Shown piece by piece: positions 37,501-43,954 of a stretch of 64,000 nt of DNA. The translations under genes and the position numbers were made by a program. The notes below the pieces were generated by a model that was not told the origin of the DNA, did no database searches, and was given only the letters and a program-made list of their open reading frames with translations. The number at the start of each line of letters is the position of its first letter. Position 1 is the first letter of the stretch. Source of the stretch: Fragum whitleyi (Eukaryota; Mollusca; Bivalvia; Cardiida; Cardiidae); assembly GCA_948146395.1 (NCBI GenBank), contig OX411551.1, forward strand, positions 42,876,796 to 42,940,795. Reading direction: 5' to 3'.

Positions 37501-37808
37501 TCGCCCTACCAATTTTAATTACCATTGTACTTATTCTTGTCGCAGTTGTCGTCTTCATGGTATATAAATATTATAACAGAAAGGATGCAGTTGTGGAAAT
37601 AAAGAAAGAACAATTCGACGAAGAAGACCCTGAGCCTGATCCCCCGCCAATGAGTTTGAGAGATCGTCATCCTTGGGGCCATAAAAGGATGACAGGACGC
37701 CAGATTGCAGATATTTATCCTTATTTTCCTTATTATGGAAACGAACCCTGGGAGATGCCAGATGATACATCGCACCGTGATGTTGTAGTTCATGAGCTAG
37801 ACGTATAA
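13376..37808 (+). CDS. Calcium-activated chloride channel regulator (CLCA) family protein, 13 coding exons
   Basis: Spliced CDS of 3144 nt coding 1047 residues; all 12 introns are GT-AG and the frame holds throughout. Residues 1-20 form a signal peptide and 20-290 the CLCA N-terminal domain, with a metzincin-like zinc site HEWGHLRWGLFDE (150-162) fitting HExxHxxxGxxDE. The VWA domain (about 318-490) has a complete MIDAS: D325, S327 and S329, T401, and D432 in SDG. A beta-rich region with an LLDNGAG motif and an FN3-like region (about 740-900) follow. A single helix spans about 943-967, then a tail of about 80 residues rich in Asp, Glu and Pro. Known of the family: vertebrate CLCAs are self-cleaving metalloproteases, and CLCA1 uses its VWA MIDAS to stabilise the TMEM16A channel at the surface. 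Inferred here: a type I membrane protein with a protease-competent ectodomain. At least a dozen NxS/T sequons lie in the ectodomain. No gene symbol is given because orthology to a vertebrate CLCA number cannot be judged. UTR exons were not identified. Confidence 0.93.
13553..13654 (+). mobile_element. 102-bp MITE, copy 1 (intron 1)
   Basis: The ends are TATAGACCTGCAA and its imperfect inverse TTGCGGAACTATA, with GAGTGAG / CTCACTC just inside each end. A 102-bp reverse-complement copy lies at 23417. The presumed target duplication is TA. It starts 31 nt after the exon 1 donor. Confidence 0.75.
15930..16062. mobile_element. Palindromic MITE (intron 1)
   Basis: The arms TTAATTCACGTTTTTGAG and TTAACATTTGCAGGGACCC are repeated inverted around the apex CGAGTGCGAAGCACGAG. 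Confidence 0.68.
16327..16530 (+). mobile_element. tRNA-derived SINE (intron 1)
   Basis: The B-box GGGTTCGATTCCC is followed by the same body (AAGGAAAGGATGTGATG, GAGAAATACCAGGAATTC) and the GCGGCGTAAAACACCATTCAA tail. It lies inside the spacer of the 4-kb inverted-arm element. Confidence 0.8.
17767..17915 (+). pseudogene. Decayed duplicate of CLCA exon 1 (copy 2)
   Basis: It reads MESRNVFLISVSVTLSHGGL then VLSDNRYEWLQ in the same order as exon 1, and is then frameshifted near FFIAI and stops. At DNA level the similarity continues past the stop (ATAGAAGAGGAT shared with exon 1), so the homology covers almost the whole exon. The donor is not kept. It lies on the same strand in intron 1, about 40 nt beyond the right arm of the large inverted repeat. 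Confidence 0.8.
17916..18030 (+). pseudogene. Decayed duplicate of CLCA exon 1 (copy 3)
   Basis: A second exon-1-like stretch follows directly: SVTFIHGGLVL, an in-frame stop, then NGYEGLQFFIAYKIERD. NGYEGLQ is kept better than in copy 2. No ATG, a premature TAA and no donor make it non-functional. Copies 2 and 3 are about 150 nt apart, as expected for a small tandem duplication. Confidence 0.78.
18883..19656. mobile_element. TTAA-flanked (piggyBac-type) non-autonomous element, 766 bp
   Basis: TTAA at 18883-18886 and 19653-19656 flank inverted ends GGTGGCAATGGACA and TGTCCATTGCTACC. TTAA target duplications are diagnostic of piggyBac-class insertion. No transposase frame is present, so it would depend on an enzyme supplied elsewhere. 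It lies in CLCA intron 1, 337 nt before exon 2. Confidence 0.78.
19994..20279 (+). CDS. CLCA exon 2: N-terminal domain
   Basis: Acceptor ttcag|GAA, phase 0; donor CCAG|gtacat, phase 1. It encodes EHFTDASAYLFQATNNRTFF and then IDIIVPKSW, and continues to YGQPG. The pattern (T/S)xAsxYLFxAT followed by a hydrophobic strand and PxxW is the CLCA N-terminal signature. It joins exon 1 (…SKIQ) without a gap relative to the family. Confidence 0.9.
20490..21030 (+). repeat. Diverged direct repeat inside intron 2
   Basis: Segments with GAAAATGGGGATTCACGTAG (about 20567) and GAAAATGGGGCTTCATGTAA (about 20910) begin related stretches of about 100 bp. TTGTACGGAAGGTTCT also occurs twice, near 20841 and 20992. 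The 60-residue frame here is not conserved in the second copy. Confidence 0.55.
22675..22921. mobile_element. TTAA-flanked (piggyBac-type) MITE, 239 bp
   Basis: TTAA at 22675-22678 and 22918-22921 flank inverted ends CCCTTATCATGCTGAA and TTCAGCATGACAAGGG. It is too short to code for a transposase. It lies in CLCA intron 2, about 45 nt before the exon 3 acceptor. A similar end (CCCTAATCCTGCTGAA) appears alone near 43975. Confidence 0.8.
22965..23103 (+). CDS. CLCA exon 3: zinc-binding HExxH active site
   Basis: Acceptor attcag|GAAG; donor TTAG|gtaaat, phase 2. It encodes GRVIVHEWGHLRWGLFDEY at residues 145-163. His150, Glu151 and His154 form the HExxH core, with Asp161 and Glu162 in the downstream GxxDE part. 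All residues expected of a catalytically competent CLCA protease are present, so there is no sign of loss of activity. Confidence 0.93.
23331..23385 (+). mobile_element. MITE family F, terminal fragment
   Basis: ATTATTAACATTGTGAAAATG and the following ATTCATATCAATTAAAACC match the family F left terminus. Only about 55 bp remain, 30 bp from the 102-bp MITE. Confidence 0.5.
23417..23518 (-). mobile_element. 102-bp MITE, copy 2 (intron 3)
   Basis: Reverse complement of the 13553-13654 element with only a few differences and exactly the same length. Copies 1 and 2 face each other and flank CLCA exons 2 and 3. Confidence 0.78.
23807..24080 (-). mobile_element. tRNA-derived SINE, near full length (intron 3)
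   Basis: Reverse strand. The head reads GTCATAGAGCAGTTGGTAGC with an A box. The B-box area is altered by a short duplication of a TCTAGAGGGA unit. Body and tail match the other copies. Confidence 0.8.
24398..24541. mobile_element. Palindromic MITE (intron 3)
   Basis: The arms GAATACCATGTTGGTGTCTT and ATCAATGTTATATTG-type segments are repeated inverted around the apex CATGACGAGGCTTTGTCGAG. Confidence 0.68.
24675..24834 (+). CDS. CLCA exon 4: cysteine-containing segment
   Basis: Acceptor tttcag|GTGT; donor CGACG|gtaaat, phase 0. It encodes a Cys-containing stretch and then ECKFIPFVNQTARASIM, matching the family pattern C-x-FIP-x-x-x-QTAKASIMF. A MITE begins about 7 nt into the following intron (see 24842). 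Confidence 0.87.
24842..25224. mobile_element. MITE family F copy abutting the CLCA exon 4 donor
   Basis: It begins CAGTTACTGAAATCGT only 7 nt after the donor GT and ends CACGATGTTATTAACTGTA. The centre reads TTAAAGGGAGG … CCTCCTTTAA. The donor hexamer gtaaat itself is intact. Confidence 0.72.
25380..25967 (+). repeat. Repeat element of diverged ~140-180-bp units ending in a hairpin + GAGCTAAA
   Basis: CTTTGTTTCTATGTAAAA-type segments recur near 25500, 25680 and 25822. The element ends GACGATCACAATAGCTCACC, then a GAGCAC/GTGCT stem and GGTGAGCTAAA. The same ending style closes the element at 47722. The family is not assigned. Confidence 0.62.
26268..26418 (+). CDS. CLCA exon 5: conserved FCE...LCxxxSxWEV segment
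   Basis: Acceptor cttttag|ATC, phase 0; donor GACG|gtgagt, phase 1. It encodes ITGFCERHNENDASVPDDLS and later NRLCDGQSSWEVLHQHTDF. Family CLCAs carry FC(T/E)E ... NLQNxxCNxRSTWxVIxxSxDF at this place. The two cysteines and the W-x-V motif are kept. Confidence 0.89.
26739..26863 (+). CDS. CLCA exon 6: start of VWA domain, MIDAS DxSxS
   Basis: Acceptor ttttag|GAAA; donor ATTG|gtacgt, phase 0. It encodes VRVLVMDVSGSMGGTSSL at about residues 319-336. Asp325, Ser327 and Ser329 form the DxSxS metal-ion-dependent adhesion site. Confidence 0.92.
27353..27580 (+). CDS. CLCA exon 7: VWA domain core
   Basis: Acceptor acttacag|GGT, phase 0; donor GGAA|gttagt, phase 0. It encodes residues 337-412, including VGTFLSLVQFNSYGSILVGL and the GGGTQIYNGL motif. 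Thr401 supplies the third MIDAS element. The donor gttagt is slightly non-consensus but gives an exact in-frame join to exon 8. Confidence 0.9.
27916..28203 (+). CDS. CLCA exon 8: C-terminal half of VWA domain
   Basis: Acceptor tgccag|GTA; donor CAACAG|gtattt; phase 0 at both ends. It encodes EIILLSDGMSNG, where Asp432 is the last MIDAS acid, then a strand (VKVHTISI) and KETGGKSFSY, which matches the TGG segment closing the family's VWA domain. Confidence 0.91.
28629..30597. mobile_element. TA-flanked DNA element, ~1.97 kb, non-autonomous
   Basis: The inverted ends CCGTATTTACCCGAAGTATT and the inverse of CCGTATTTGCCCGATATATT are each flanked by TA. Subterminal TTCGGACAC motifs recur near both ends (about 28672, 28751, 30505 and 30536). 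The interior has no frame recognisable as a transposase. A TA duplication fits the Tc1/mariner/pogo superfamily, but the family is not assigned. It occupies 40% of CLCA intron 8. Confidence 0.72.
29586..29640. repeat. Microsatellite (AGAC)n(AG)n
   Basis: A short AGAC run passes into a longer AG run. It lies inside the 28629-30597 element. Confidence 0.9.
30846..31100. mobile_element. Dispersed repeat family C, diverged copy (intron 8)
   Basis: TTTGGAACATCACTCGGTCA and TTGGCCGAGTGGTGTTCCG are present, but the order around them differs from copy 1. Confidence 0.5.
31570..31846 (+). mobile_element. tRNA-derived SINE, full length (intron 8)
   Basis: The tRNA-like head (31570-31644) has a perfect 7-bp acceptor stem, GCCGCCA with TGGCGGC, an A box ATAGCGCAGTTGG and a B box GGGTTCGATCC. 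The body, GCGGCGTAAAACCCC and an (ATCA)n tail follow. The anticodon loop lacks U33, so this is not a working tRNA. It is the best-preserved copy here. Confidence 0.88.
32579..32730 (+). mobile_element. tRNA-derived SINE, 3' part (intron 8)
   Basis: Body only: TAATCGTAAACCTATGTGAG, GGCTAGGAAAGAATGTGATG, and an AGTGGCGTAAAACTC end. It lies 220 nt before exon 9. Confidence 0.78.
32951..33169 (+). CDS. CLCA exon 9: beta-rich domain, first part
   Basis: Acceptor gcataag|GTG; donor ACCG|gtgagt, phase 0. It encodes residues 509-581, including SGSFMIDDGLGNDTSVAVLL and NLEVVGPDGTVYNVTG. This corresponds to the family segment with ...VDSTVGxDTxFxITW...PxIxLWDPSG. The preceding intron is the second longest, 4.7 kb. 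Confidence 0.87.
33347..33623 (+). CDS. CLCA exon 10: beta-rich domain, second part
   Basis: Acceptor tttcag|ACC, phase 0; donor GCAG|gtttgc, phase 1. It encodes TGEYNFTIDL and a region ending VVLTLLDNGAG, the well-conserved LLDNGAGAD motif of CLCAs completed by exon 11. Several NxT sequons are present. Confidence 0.89.
33841..34115 (+). mobile_element. tRNA-derived SINE, diverged (intron 10)
   Basis: The head GCTGCCGTCAAAGCGCAGTC has B box GGGTTCAATCCCC. The body is recognisable (GGTTGATAATCGTAGA, GCAGCCGGAGGCTG) but carries several deletions. It fills half of the 544-nt intron 10. Confidence 0.78.
34168..34329 (+). CDS. CLCA exon 11: EDGVYS motif segment
   Basis: Acceptor ttacag|GCGC; donor ATCAG|gtacga, phase 1. 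It encodes ADPIAEDGVYSVYLMYTYF, matching the family's AD..KDDGVYSRYFT, then a strand with NYNIKLYVSSDG. A palindromic MITE begins about 20 nt after the donor. Confidence 0.88.
34348..34620 (-). mobile_element. Palindromic MITE family A, copy 2 (intron 11)
   Basis: Reverse orientation relative to copy 1: stem, apex GAGGCTCTGCCGAGA, then AATAACCGCATAT. It starts about 20 nt after the exon 11 splice donor. Confidence 0.72.
35147..35380 (+). CDS. CLCA exon 12: FN3-like region
   Basis: Acceptor atttag|GGAC; donor CCAAG|gtatat, phase 1. It encodes IAPSKITDLAYQNVTL and FVWTAPGSDLDVGQG, matching the family pattern FPPGQITDLxAxx...LxWTAPGDDxDxG of the C-terminal FN3-like domain. Confidence 0.89.
35514..36490. 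mobile_element. Mariner-like non-autonomous element, ~0.97 kb (intron 12)
   Basis: The left end TACGAGGGATGTTCTAGAAG and right end CTTCTGGAACACCCCTC are inverses. CGAGGGxxGTTCxxxAAGT followed by GGACC resembles mariner-type ends, and TA lies at the left border. The right border is slightly degraded. No intact transposase frame is seen. Confidence 0.62.
37081..37808 (+). CDS. CLCA exon 13: end of FN3 region, TM helix, cytoplasmic tail, stop
   Basis: Acceptor tctttcag|CAAC; stop TAA at 37806-37808. It encodes residues 806-1047: YEMRYGTSRDSL and CYVAIIATDENNLSG (end of the FN3-like fold), a Ser/Thr-rich stalk, and a helix about 943-967 containing PILITIVLILVAVVVFMVY. A tail starting KYYNRKD follows, with an EEDPEPDPPP run and a Tyr/Pro-rich patch (IYPYFPYYG). 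Many vertebrate CLCAs are secreted after cleavage; the clear helix and long tail here predict a membrane-anchored C-terminal part. The two long opposite-strand frames across this exon are shadows. Confidence 0.93.
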
Positions 37809-37897
37809 AATTATATATTTTCAATTTTCACGAATTTTCATTCTTTTTTGTTTGCTTGAGAAACAGGAAAACTCAACAATAATTTATTTAGATACTG

Positions 37898-37914
37898 TGT
37901 GTGTGTGTGTGTGT
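37898..37914. repeat. (GT)n microsatellite after the CLCA stop
   Basis: A short TG run about 90 nt past the stop codon, probably in or near the 3' UTR. No AATAAA is seen between the stop and the tandem duplication; AATAAT near 37880 is the closest variant. Confidence 0.85.
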
Positions 37915-38077
37915 TCAAAAATTGTGCGCGAAATTATGATTGGCCCATAAATATGGGCGTGGCAGGGTGGGGCTTATCTTAAATATTCCCAGTAATGAAT
38001 GGTTTGGCAGGTTCTATTTTCACTTTTAATTCTTGGAATGAAAATTCCTCTTCAACAATTCGGCAAATGTGAAAGAA

Positions 38078-39116
38078 ACTTTGCCAGAAAGTAATTTGAA
38101 TGAGATCCACTGGATCAATGAAAAACCCCTTGTTTTGAAATTGTGAGCTCCCATTACCCACCATACATATGGGATTCTTAATTAAATAATACCCGTTGGT
38201 GAAATGACAAAATCGCAATATAACTTTAGTCCCATATTGAGTTTCGAGGAGTTGGCTAACTTTCAGCCTTATATGAAAGTCATTACACTTGCTCATCATT
38301 GGCTACTACCTAAATTTCATGTCCCGAGGTTTATTTTGATAGTTTGGTCTTCCAATGACGATGTAGTGTTTGAGGCCTTAATGTCTTAATTACGGTAAGC
38401 TGTTGGTCCGACACCTTTGACGAAAAAAAAAGACGTGATATAGCTTTTTCGTCATAAGATTATTTATGCATTGATAATTGGCAAATAAGGTTAACCTCTG
38501 AGATAGCCTCCTTTTTTATCGATTAAAAGCTTAAAAGCAAAGGTCGTAATACGAGAGTTTATTTTATCTTATAACTATACAAATATCCGTGTGATAACAT
38601 CCCTTATGCTATTGTTTTATGATATCACATAGTTATTTTAGAACAATGATATAATGCGGTTATTTTTTTAAACTTACACTTCAGCTAGGAACATTGACGA
38701 AAACAAGACAAATAGTGGTTATAAGATTAATTTAATACGCACTTATTGTATTGTATGAAAAATATCTAACTCGGTTGTAAGACATGATAATTGTCCCGGC
38801 AGAGCCTCGACAATGATCAGTTCTCCAAACCTCGTTCGATATTGTTTTCATACAAACACTATGTATGTACTATATATAAATCTTCGTTTTAAAACTAAAG
38901 GTAAATGGCTGTTATAATTCGTCCGGTACATATGCTGTCTTGAATATATAAAATATATAAAATGAATGCCTTGTCTTGAATTGTAATTAAAATTATTTTT
39001 TATACGAGTATTACCCTGAAATAGAAAAAAAAGCGTTAATTGTATGCTGAGGCAAAACCCCACCTCCCCAAAAATAATATATAATTATAAGCAGCATAGA
39101 TTTGTGTTTGTATCAA
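38078..39116. repeat. Direct tandem duplication, copy 1 (~1.04 kb)
   Basis: It starts ACTTTGCCAGAAAG and ends TTTGTGTTTGTATCAA; the next copy begins directly with ACTTTGCC. It is noncoding and contains a complete palindromic family A MITE (38570-38885). It begins 270 nt after the CLCA stop codon. Confidence 0.85.
38570..38885 (+). mobile_element. Palindromic MITE family A, copy 3
   Basis: Complete copy inside duplication copy 1: AAATATCCGTGTGATAACATC, a stem, and apex CGGCAGAGCCTCGAC. Confidence 0.75.
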
Positions 39117-39597
39117 ACTTTGCCAAAAGGAAATTGAATGAGATCCAATGGACCAATAAAAAACCTCTTGTTTTAAAATGGTGAGCTCCCATTACCCACC
39201 ATATATATAGGGTTTCTTTATTAAATTATACCCGTTGGTGAAATGACAAAATCGCAATATAACTTTAGTCCCATATTGAGTTTCTGGGAGTTGGCTAACT
39301 TTCAGCCTTAAATGAAAGGCATCACACTTGCTTATCATTGGATACTACCCAAATTTCAAGTCCCGAGGTTTATTATGATAGTTTGGTCTTTCAATGACGA
39401 TGTAGTGTTGGAGGCCTAAATGTCTTAATTACGGTTAGCTGTTGGTACGACACTTTTGACGAAAAAAAAGACGTGATATAGCTTTTTCGTCAAAAGATCA
39501 TAATGTATAGAAAATTGGCAAATAAGGTTAACATGTGAGGTAGCCTACCCCTTCTTTATTGATTAAAAGCTTAAAAACAAAGGTCGTAATATAAGAG

Positions 39598-40790
39598 TTT
39601 GTCGTATCTTAAAACTATACAAATATTCGTGTGATAACATCCCGTATGATATTGTTTTATGATATCACATAGTTATTTTTAGAACAATGATATATTGCGG
39701 TTTTTTTAAACTTACATTTCAGTTAGAAACATTGACGAAATAAGAAAAATAGGGGGTTATAAGATTAATATACTGGCCAAAAGTCCTAACCGGCCACTTC
39801 AAAAATGAAGATAACTTTCTTACACATTACTTTATTTTCACGAAATTGGAAATGTTAATTTTTAAGCATAATGTACGTAGATTTCCACAATGATTTACAT
39901 TGTGTACCAGCCATTATCAAGTTTGGATGTGTAATAAAGGAAAAGCTCAAAAAGCTCTAAATCTTAATAAAGCTCGAGATATTACGATGTCAACAATTCG
40001 AAGTCCACAAATCGTTAGCTGCAACCCGGACCAAGAAAAAAAAATTGGAAAACATTGACATTTTTAGTGACTTTTGTCTACAGAAGAAACAGGAAGAATA
40101 GGAGGCATGGTAACATGGTGTTTAAATTCAACCGGCAAAACATTTTATCAATCAGATATGCTCAAATATGGTCTGGTGTGGGAACGGTGCAACAAACTGA
40201 TTTTTACACATATATCCTACATTTTGTAGCTCGCCGGGTATCATCAGTCTATATTTAAAGCATTTTTTTAAGAAAAACGTGTTTTAGGTGTTGTTTTTAG
40301 GAACCGTTTTTCTGCATACATAAGATCTTTCATGTTCCTCTATGGCCATTGTAAAACATTTTCAGTTTTTTTTCTTAGCCTATGTTGCAGCTAACGATTC
40401 ATGAGACCAAAATTACTATAATTGACAATATTTCGAGCTCTGTGAATTTAGAGCTTTTTGAGCTTTTCTCACGTTGCGCTTTATTTTATATTTCATAAAG
40501 CAACGGTAACTTTTCGCAAAAATCGTCTGGGAAGTTGCTTAAAAATTCACATAGCAAGATTCATTAAAATCCAATCACCACAGAAAAAATATCTTTGTTT
40601 TTAAAGTGGCCGGTTAGAAGTTTTGACTAGTATATAATACGTAATTAGTGTATTGTATGAAAAATATCTAACTCGGTTGTGAAAAATGATAATTGTCTCG
40701 GCAGAGCCTCAACAATGATCAATTCTCCAAACCTCGTTAGATATCGTTTTACATACAAAACACCATGTATGTATTATATATATCTTCGTT
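39598..40790 (+). mobile_element. Palindromic MITE family A, copy 4, interrupted
   Basis: The left half (39598-39770) and right half (40633-40790) are separated by the 862-bp fold-back element. Together they match copy 3. Confidence 0.75.
39771..40632. mobile_element. 862-bp fold-back element inserted in duplication copy 2
   Basis: The ends TACTGGCCAAAAGTCC and the inverse of TACTAGTCAAAACTTC both continue into CTAACCGGCCACTT. Further in, AAAAGCTCAAAAAGCTCTAAA and a GTTAGCTGCAAC segment are repeated inverted on the other side, so each arm is about 250-300 bp. TA borders agree with the empty site in copy 1. It has no coding frame. Confidence 0.82.
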
Positions 40791-41189
40791 TTAAAACTAA
40801 AGGTAAATGGCTGTTATTATGCGTTTGGTGCATATACTGTCTTGGATAAAATATGTAAATTAAATGCCTTGTCTTGAATTGTAAAATCAATTTTTATACA
40901 AGTATTACCCTGAAATAGAGAAAAAAGCGTTAATTGTATGCTGAGGCAAAACCCCACCTCCACCAAAATAATATATACGTATAATCACCATAGATTTGTG
41001 TTTGTATTAAACTGTTTGTTGCCTTTAATTTTTTTTTTTTCACTTTAGATGTTTAGAAAAGACTTTCACGAATTTTAGGTACTAAAACGTGATTTTGACC
41101 CATCAATAGAAATGAGATTATCTGAGTAGTGCATAAAACGCAATAATCATGGCTTGGGGATGGAAACAACAGTACAAATGTAACAACTT

Positions 41190-42445
41190 GAGGATACGTC
41201 GGTGACAAAATGACAGTACGACTATAAGAATGCGGTGTGATTATGGAGACAAAATGACATGAAGATTGTTAGAACACTACATACGATAGTGATAAAATGA
41301 CAGCTAGACTGTGAGGACGCGCGGGTACGCCAGAGGCAAAATGAGAGAAAGAGTGTAAGAACGTTTGGGTGAGATGATAGCAAGTATGTAAGAACGCGTG
41401 GGAATGAGACAAAATGACAGTACAACTATATCAAGGCTAGGATACGACGGTGATAAATGATAGTACGATTGTAGGAACGCCATGTAATTAAACAGACAAA
41501 ATGACATAACGATAATATGAATTCGGCTTTCGATAGTGACAAAAAGATGGCTAAAATATGAGGTCGCGAAAAAGCGCTAGTGACAAAATGAGAGAGCGAA
41601 TGAAAGAACGTGTGGTGAGATGATGGCAAGCCTGTAAGAGCTTATGACAGTGAAGAAATGATAGTGCGACCGTAAGAACGCGAGGGTATGACGGTGACAA
41701 AATGACGGCACGCCTATAAGAACGCGGGGATATGACGGTGACAAAATAACAGCACCACAGAAAGAACGCGAGAGTATGACGGTGACAAATGACAGCACGA
41801 CTATAATAACGCGATGATATAATGACAGCAACACTGTAAGAACGCGAGGATATGACCATGACAAAATGACAGCACAACTGTAAGAACGAGGGGATATGAC
41901 GGTGACAAAATAACAGCACGACAGAAAGAACGCGAGGGTATGACGGTGAAAAAATGACAGCACGACTGTTAGACCGGGAGGGTATGACGGTTACAAAATG
42001 ACAGCACGACTGTAAGACCGCGAGGGTATGACGGTGAAAAAATGACAGCACAACTGTAAGAACGAGGGGATATGACGGTGAAAAAATGACAGCACAACTG
42101 TAAGAACGCGAGGATATGACGGTGACAAAATAACAGCACAACTGTAAGAACGCGAGGGTATGACCGTGACAAAATAACAGCACAACTGTAAGAACGCGAG
42201 GATATGACGGTGAAAAAATGACAGCACAACTGTAAGAACGCGAGGGTATGACCGTGACAAAATGACGGCACGCTTATAAGAACGCGAGGATATGACGGTG
42301 ACAAAATGGCAGCACTAGACTGTAAGAACGCGTTGATATAATAACAGTACGACTGTAAGAACGCGAGGGTATGACCGTGACAAAATGCCAGCAAGACTGT
42401 TAAAACGCGGGCGTTCGACAGTCACAAAATGATAGAGCGACTTTT
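41190..42445. repeat. 44-bp minisatellite, roughly 28 units
   Basis: The unit runs AAGAACGCGAGGGTATGACG then GTGACAAAATGACAGCACGACTGT, with end units more diverged. Long reverse-strand frames (up to 210 residues) arise because stops are rare in the unit. Since 44 is not a multiple of 3, all three frames cycle through the same sequence, so no protein is called. Confidence 0.88.
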
Positions 42446-42930
42446 AAAAAAGGTCATATGAGACAGTTAGAACAATTAAGTTCAACAGTTAGAATGCGGT
42501 TTAGTCGATCAGCGAAAATAGGAGAGTAAGATTGCTGAACGCGAGAGTGCATGGTAGGTTCTTGTATATTACATGAACACTCTAGGATTTCATTTGTGTT
42601 CCGTGCATATTTTCATTATCTGCGTATGCATTTAGAGATACATCATTTATTAAGGTAATGGTATCGGCACTATTTACTCTTGATCGATCACTTGAACTTG
42701 TATATCTCTACCAGGTTAGAACTTTACCATCGCACGCATTTTATGGATGAAGGCAAAACAGGGGTATATCGAATGTTGACAGTTCAGTTCTGTATAACCA
42801 GAGCTGTTTTAAAAATGGATTGGGTTTTCTTGTGATTGTTTCTTAGTTTTTTAGTGTGAGCCGTGAACCGTGAGGTTGAAAATTTTCAAAGTTGCAGTTT
42901 ATCGAATTGCCATATATATTAATTTCCCAG

Positions 42931-43285
42931 TACACAGTTCACATTTCAAACTTCACACTTCAGTCTTCACACTTCATACTTCACAGCTCACACTTCACAC
43001 TCCACACTTCATAGTTCACACTTCAAAAATCACACTTCAAACTTCACACTTCAAAGTTCACACTTCAAAGTTCATACTTCACACTTCAAACTTCACAGTC
43101 AACACTTCAAAGTTCACACTTCAAAGTTCACACTTCACACTTCATAGTTCACACTTCATAGTTCACACTTCAAACTTCACACTTCAAACTTCAAAGTTCA
43201 CACTTCAATGTTCACACTTCAAACTTCAAAGTTCACACTTCAATGTTCACACAAAGATATCATGTTTGGAGTGTGAACATTGAAG
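42931..43285. repeat. 7/14-bp minisatellite (TTCACACTTCAAAG type)
   Basis: TTCACAC and TTCAAAG or TTCATAG alternate for about 350 bp. Right after the array, GAGTGTGAACATTGAAGTTTG reads the same unit inverted, so the array ends in a hairpin. A scrap of the motif reappears at about 44650-44705. Confidence 0.88.
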
Positions 43286-43779
43286 TTTGAATTTAAGAAT
43301 CAGAAGAGAACAGAACAGAACTATCCTTTTATTTACCAAGGTACTATAGTGTATAACATAGGATTACATTCAATTTTCAATCAAAATTCAAAGTTTCCGG
43401 TAAGAGTTATGGAGAGGAAAAGGGGGATAAAGGCATAAAGTTAAACGAAAGAGAAATCAAACAAGAAAGAGACTGGCGAAATAGAGCATGAGGGAGTTAA
43501 ATATACATTGAAAGATAGATTACAAGGGGAAGACTAGTATCCTGATATGCTCTTGCAATTTGACCGCATCACAACTTTTCTCATGCAAGCACAATAAAAA
43601 AAGTTCGCGATGTGTATCACAGGATTTTATCAGTGAACTTAAGTGTGTCTAAATATAAATAAGAGGAATTAGACTTACGTCAAGTATTTTTTTTTCTTCT
43701 TGAAGTTATCTAAAAAAAGAATTGGCATTTGTTGGTAACTGGCCTCCGAAAATGACCTTTTAAATTAATAGAGTCATTT

Positions 43780-43954
43780 ACAATGCCGTGTAACGTGCTG
43801 CTCCGAATTCTCGCCACTACAGCCTGTAACAAGCTGTAGTTCCAGGCTTCAGAACGGCACTCACGATACCACACCATGCACCCTCCCTCCTCCGGCAGCA
43901 TCCAGGCAGCACAAACAATGTAAGCGCTGTCCGGGCACGGCCAGAACAGTAGAC
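43780..43954 (-). other. GC-richer coding-like island, possible exon or exon remnant
   Basis: On the reverse strand, an acceptor-like tatgcag (about 43955-43961) is followed by a frame reading WPCPDSAYIVCAAWMLPEEG and then MVWYRECRSEAWNYSLLQ, reaching a possible donor (ATT|gtaaat) near 43792. The base composition is clearly richer in G and C than the flanks. I do not recognise the protein and find no partner exon, so it may be a transposon or gene relic. Confidence 0.25.

Larger units (their letters stand above)
39117..41012. repeat. Direct tandem duplication, copy 2, split by an insertion
   Basis: It is colinear with 38078-39116 but interrupted at 39771-40632 by an unrelated element; without the insert the two copies are nearly equal in length. 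Scattered substitutions show that the duplication is not recent. Confidence 0.85.

Noticed and set aside
37515..37824. Two reverse-strand frames of about 90 residues over the last CLCA exon
   Set aside because: They lie opposite a well-supported coding exon and have no domain; shadow frames.
41551..42183. A 210-residue reverse-strand open frame with SRSYSCAVI-type repeats, and overlapping 128-, 141- and 89-residue frames
   Set aside because: They are translations of the 44-bp minisatellite. The same sequence appears in several frames because 44 is not divisible by 3, and there is no start context or domain.
41190..42445. CRISPR-like regular spacing
   Set aside because: Units are directly adjacent without unique spacers and the genome is eukaryotic.
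42870..43283. A 137-residue frame rich in HTS and HFK
   Set aside because: Translation of the 7/14-bp minisatellite; low-complexity by-product.
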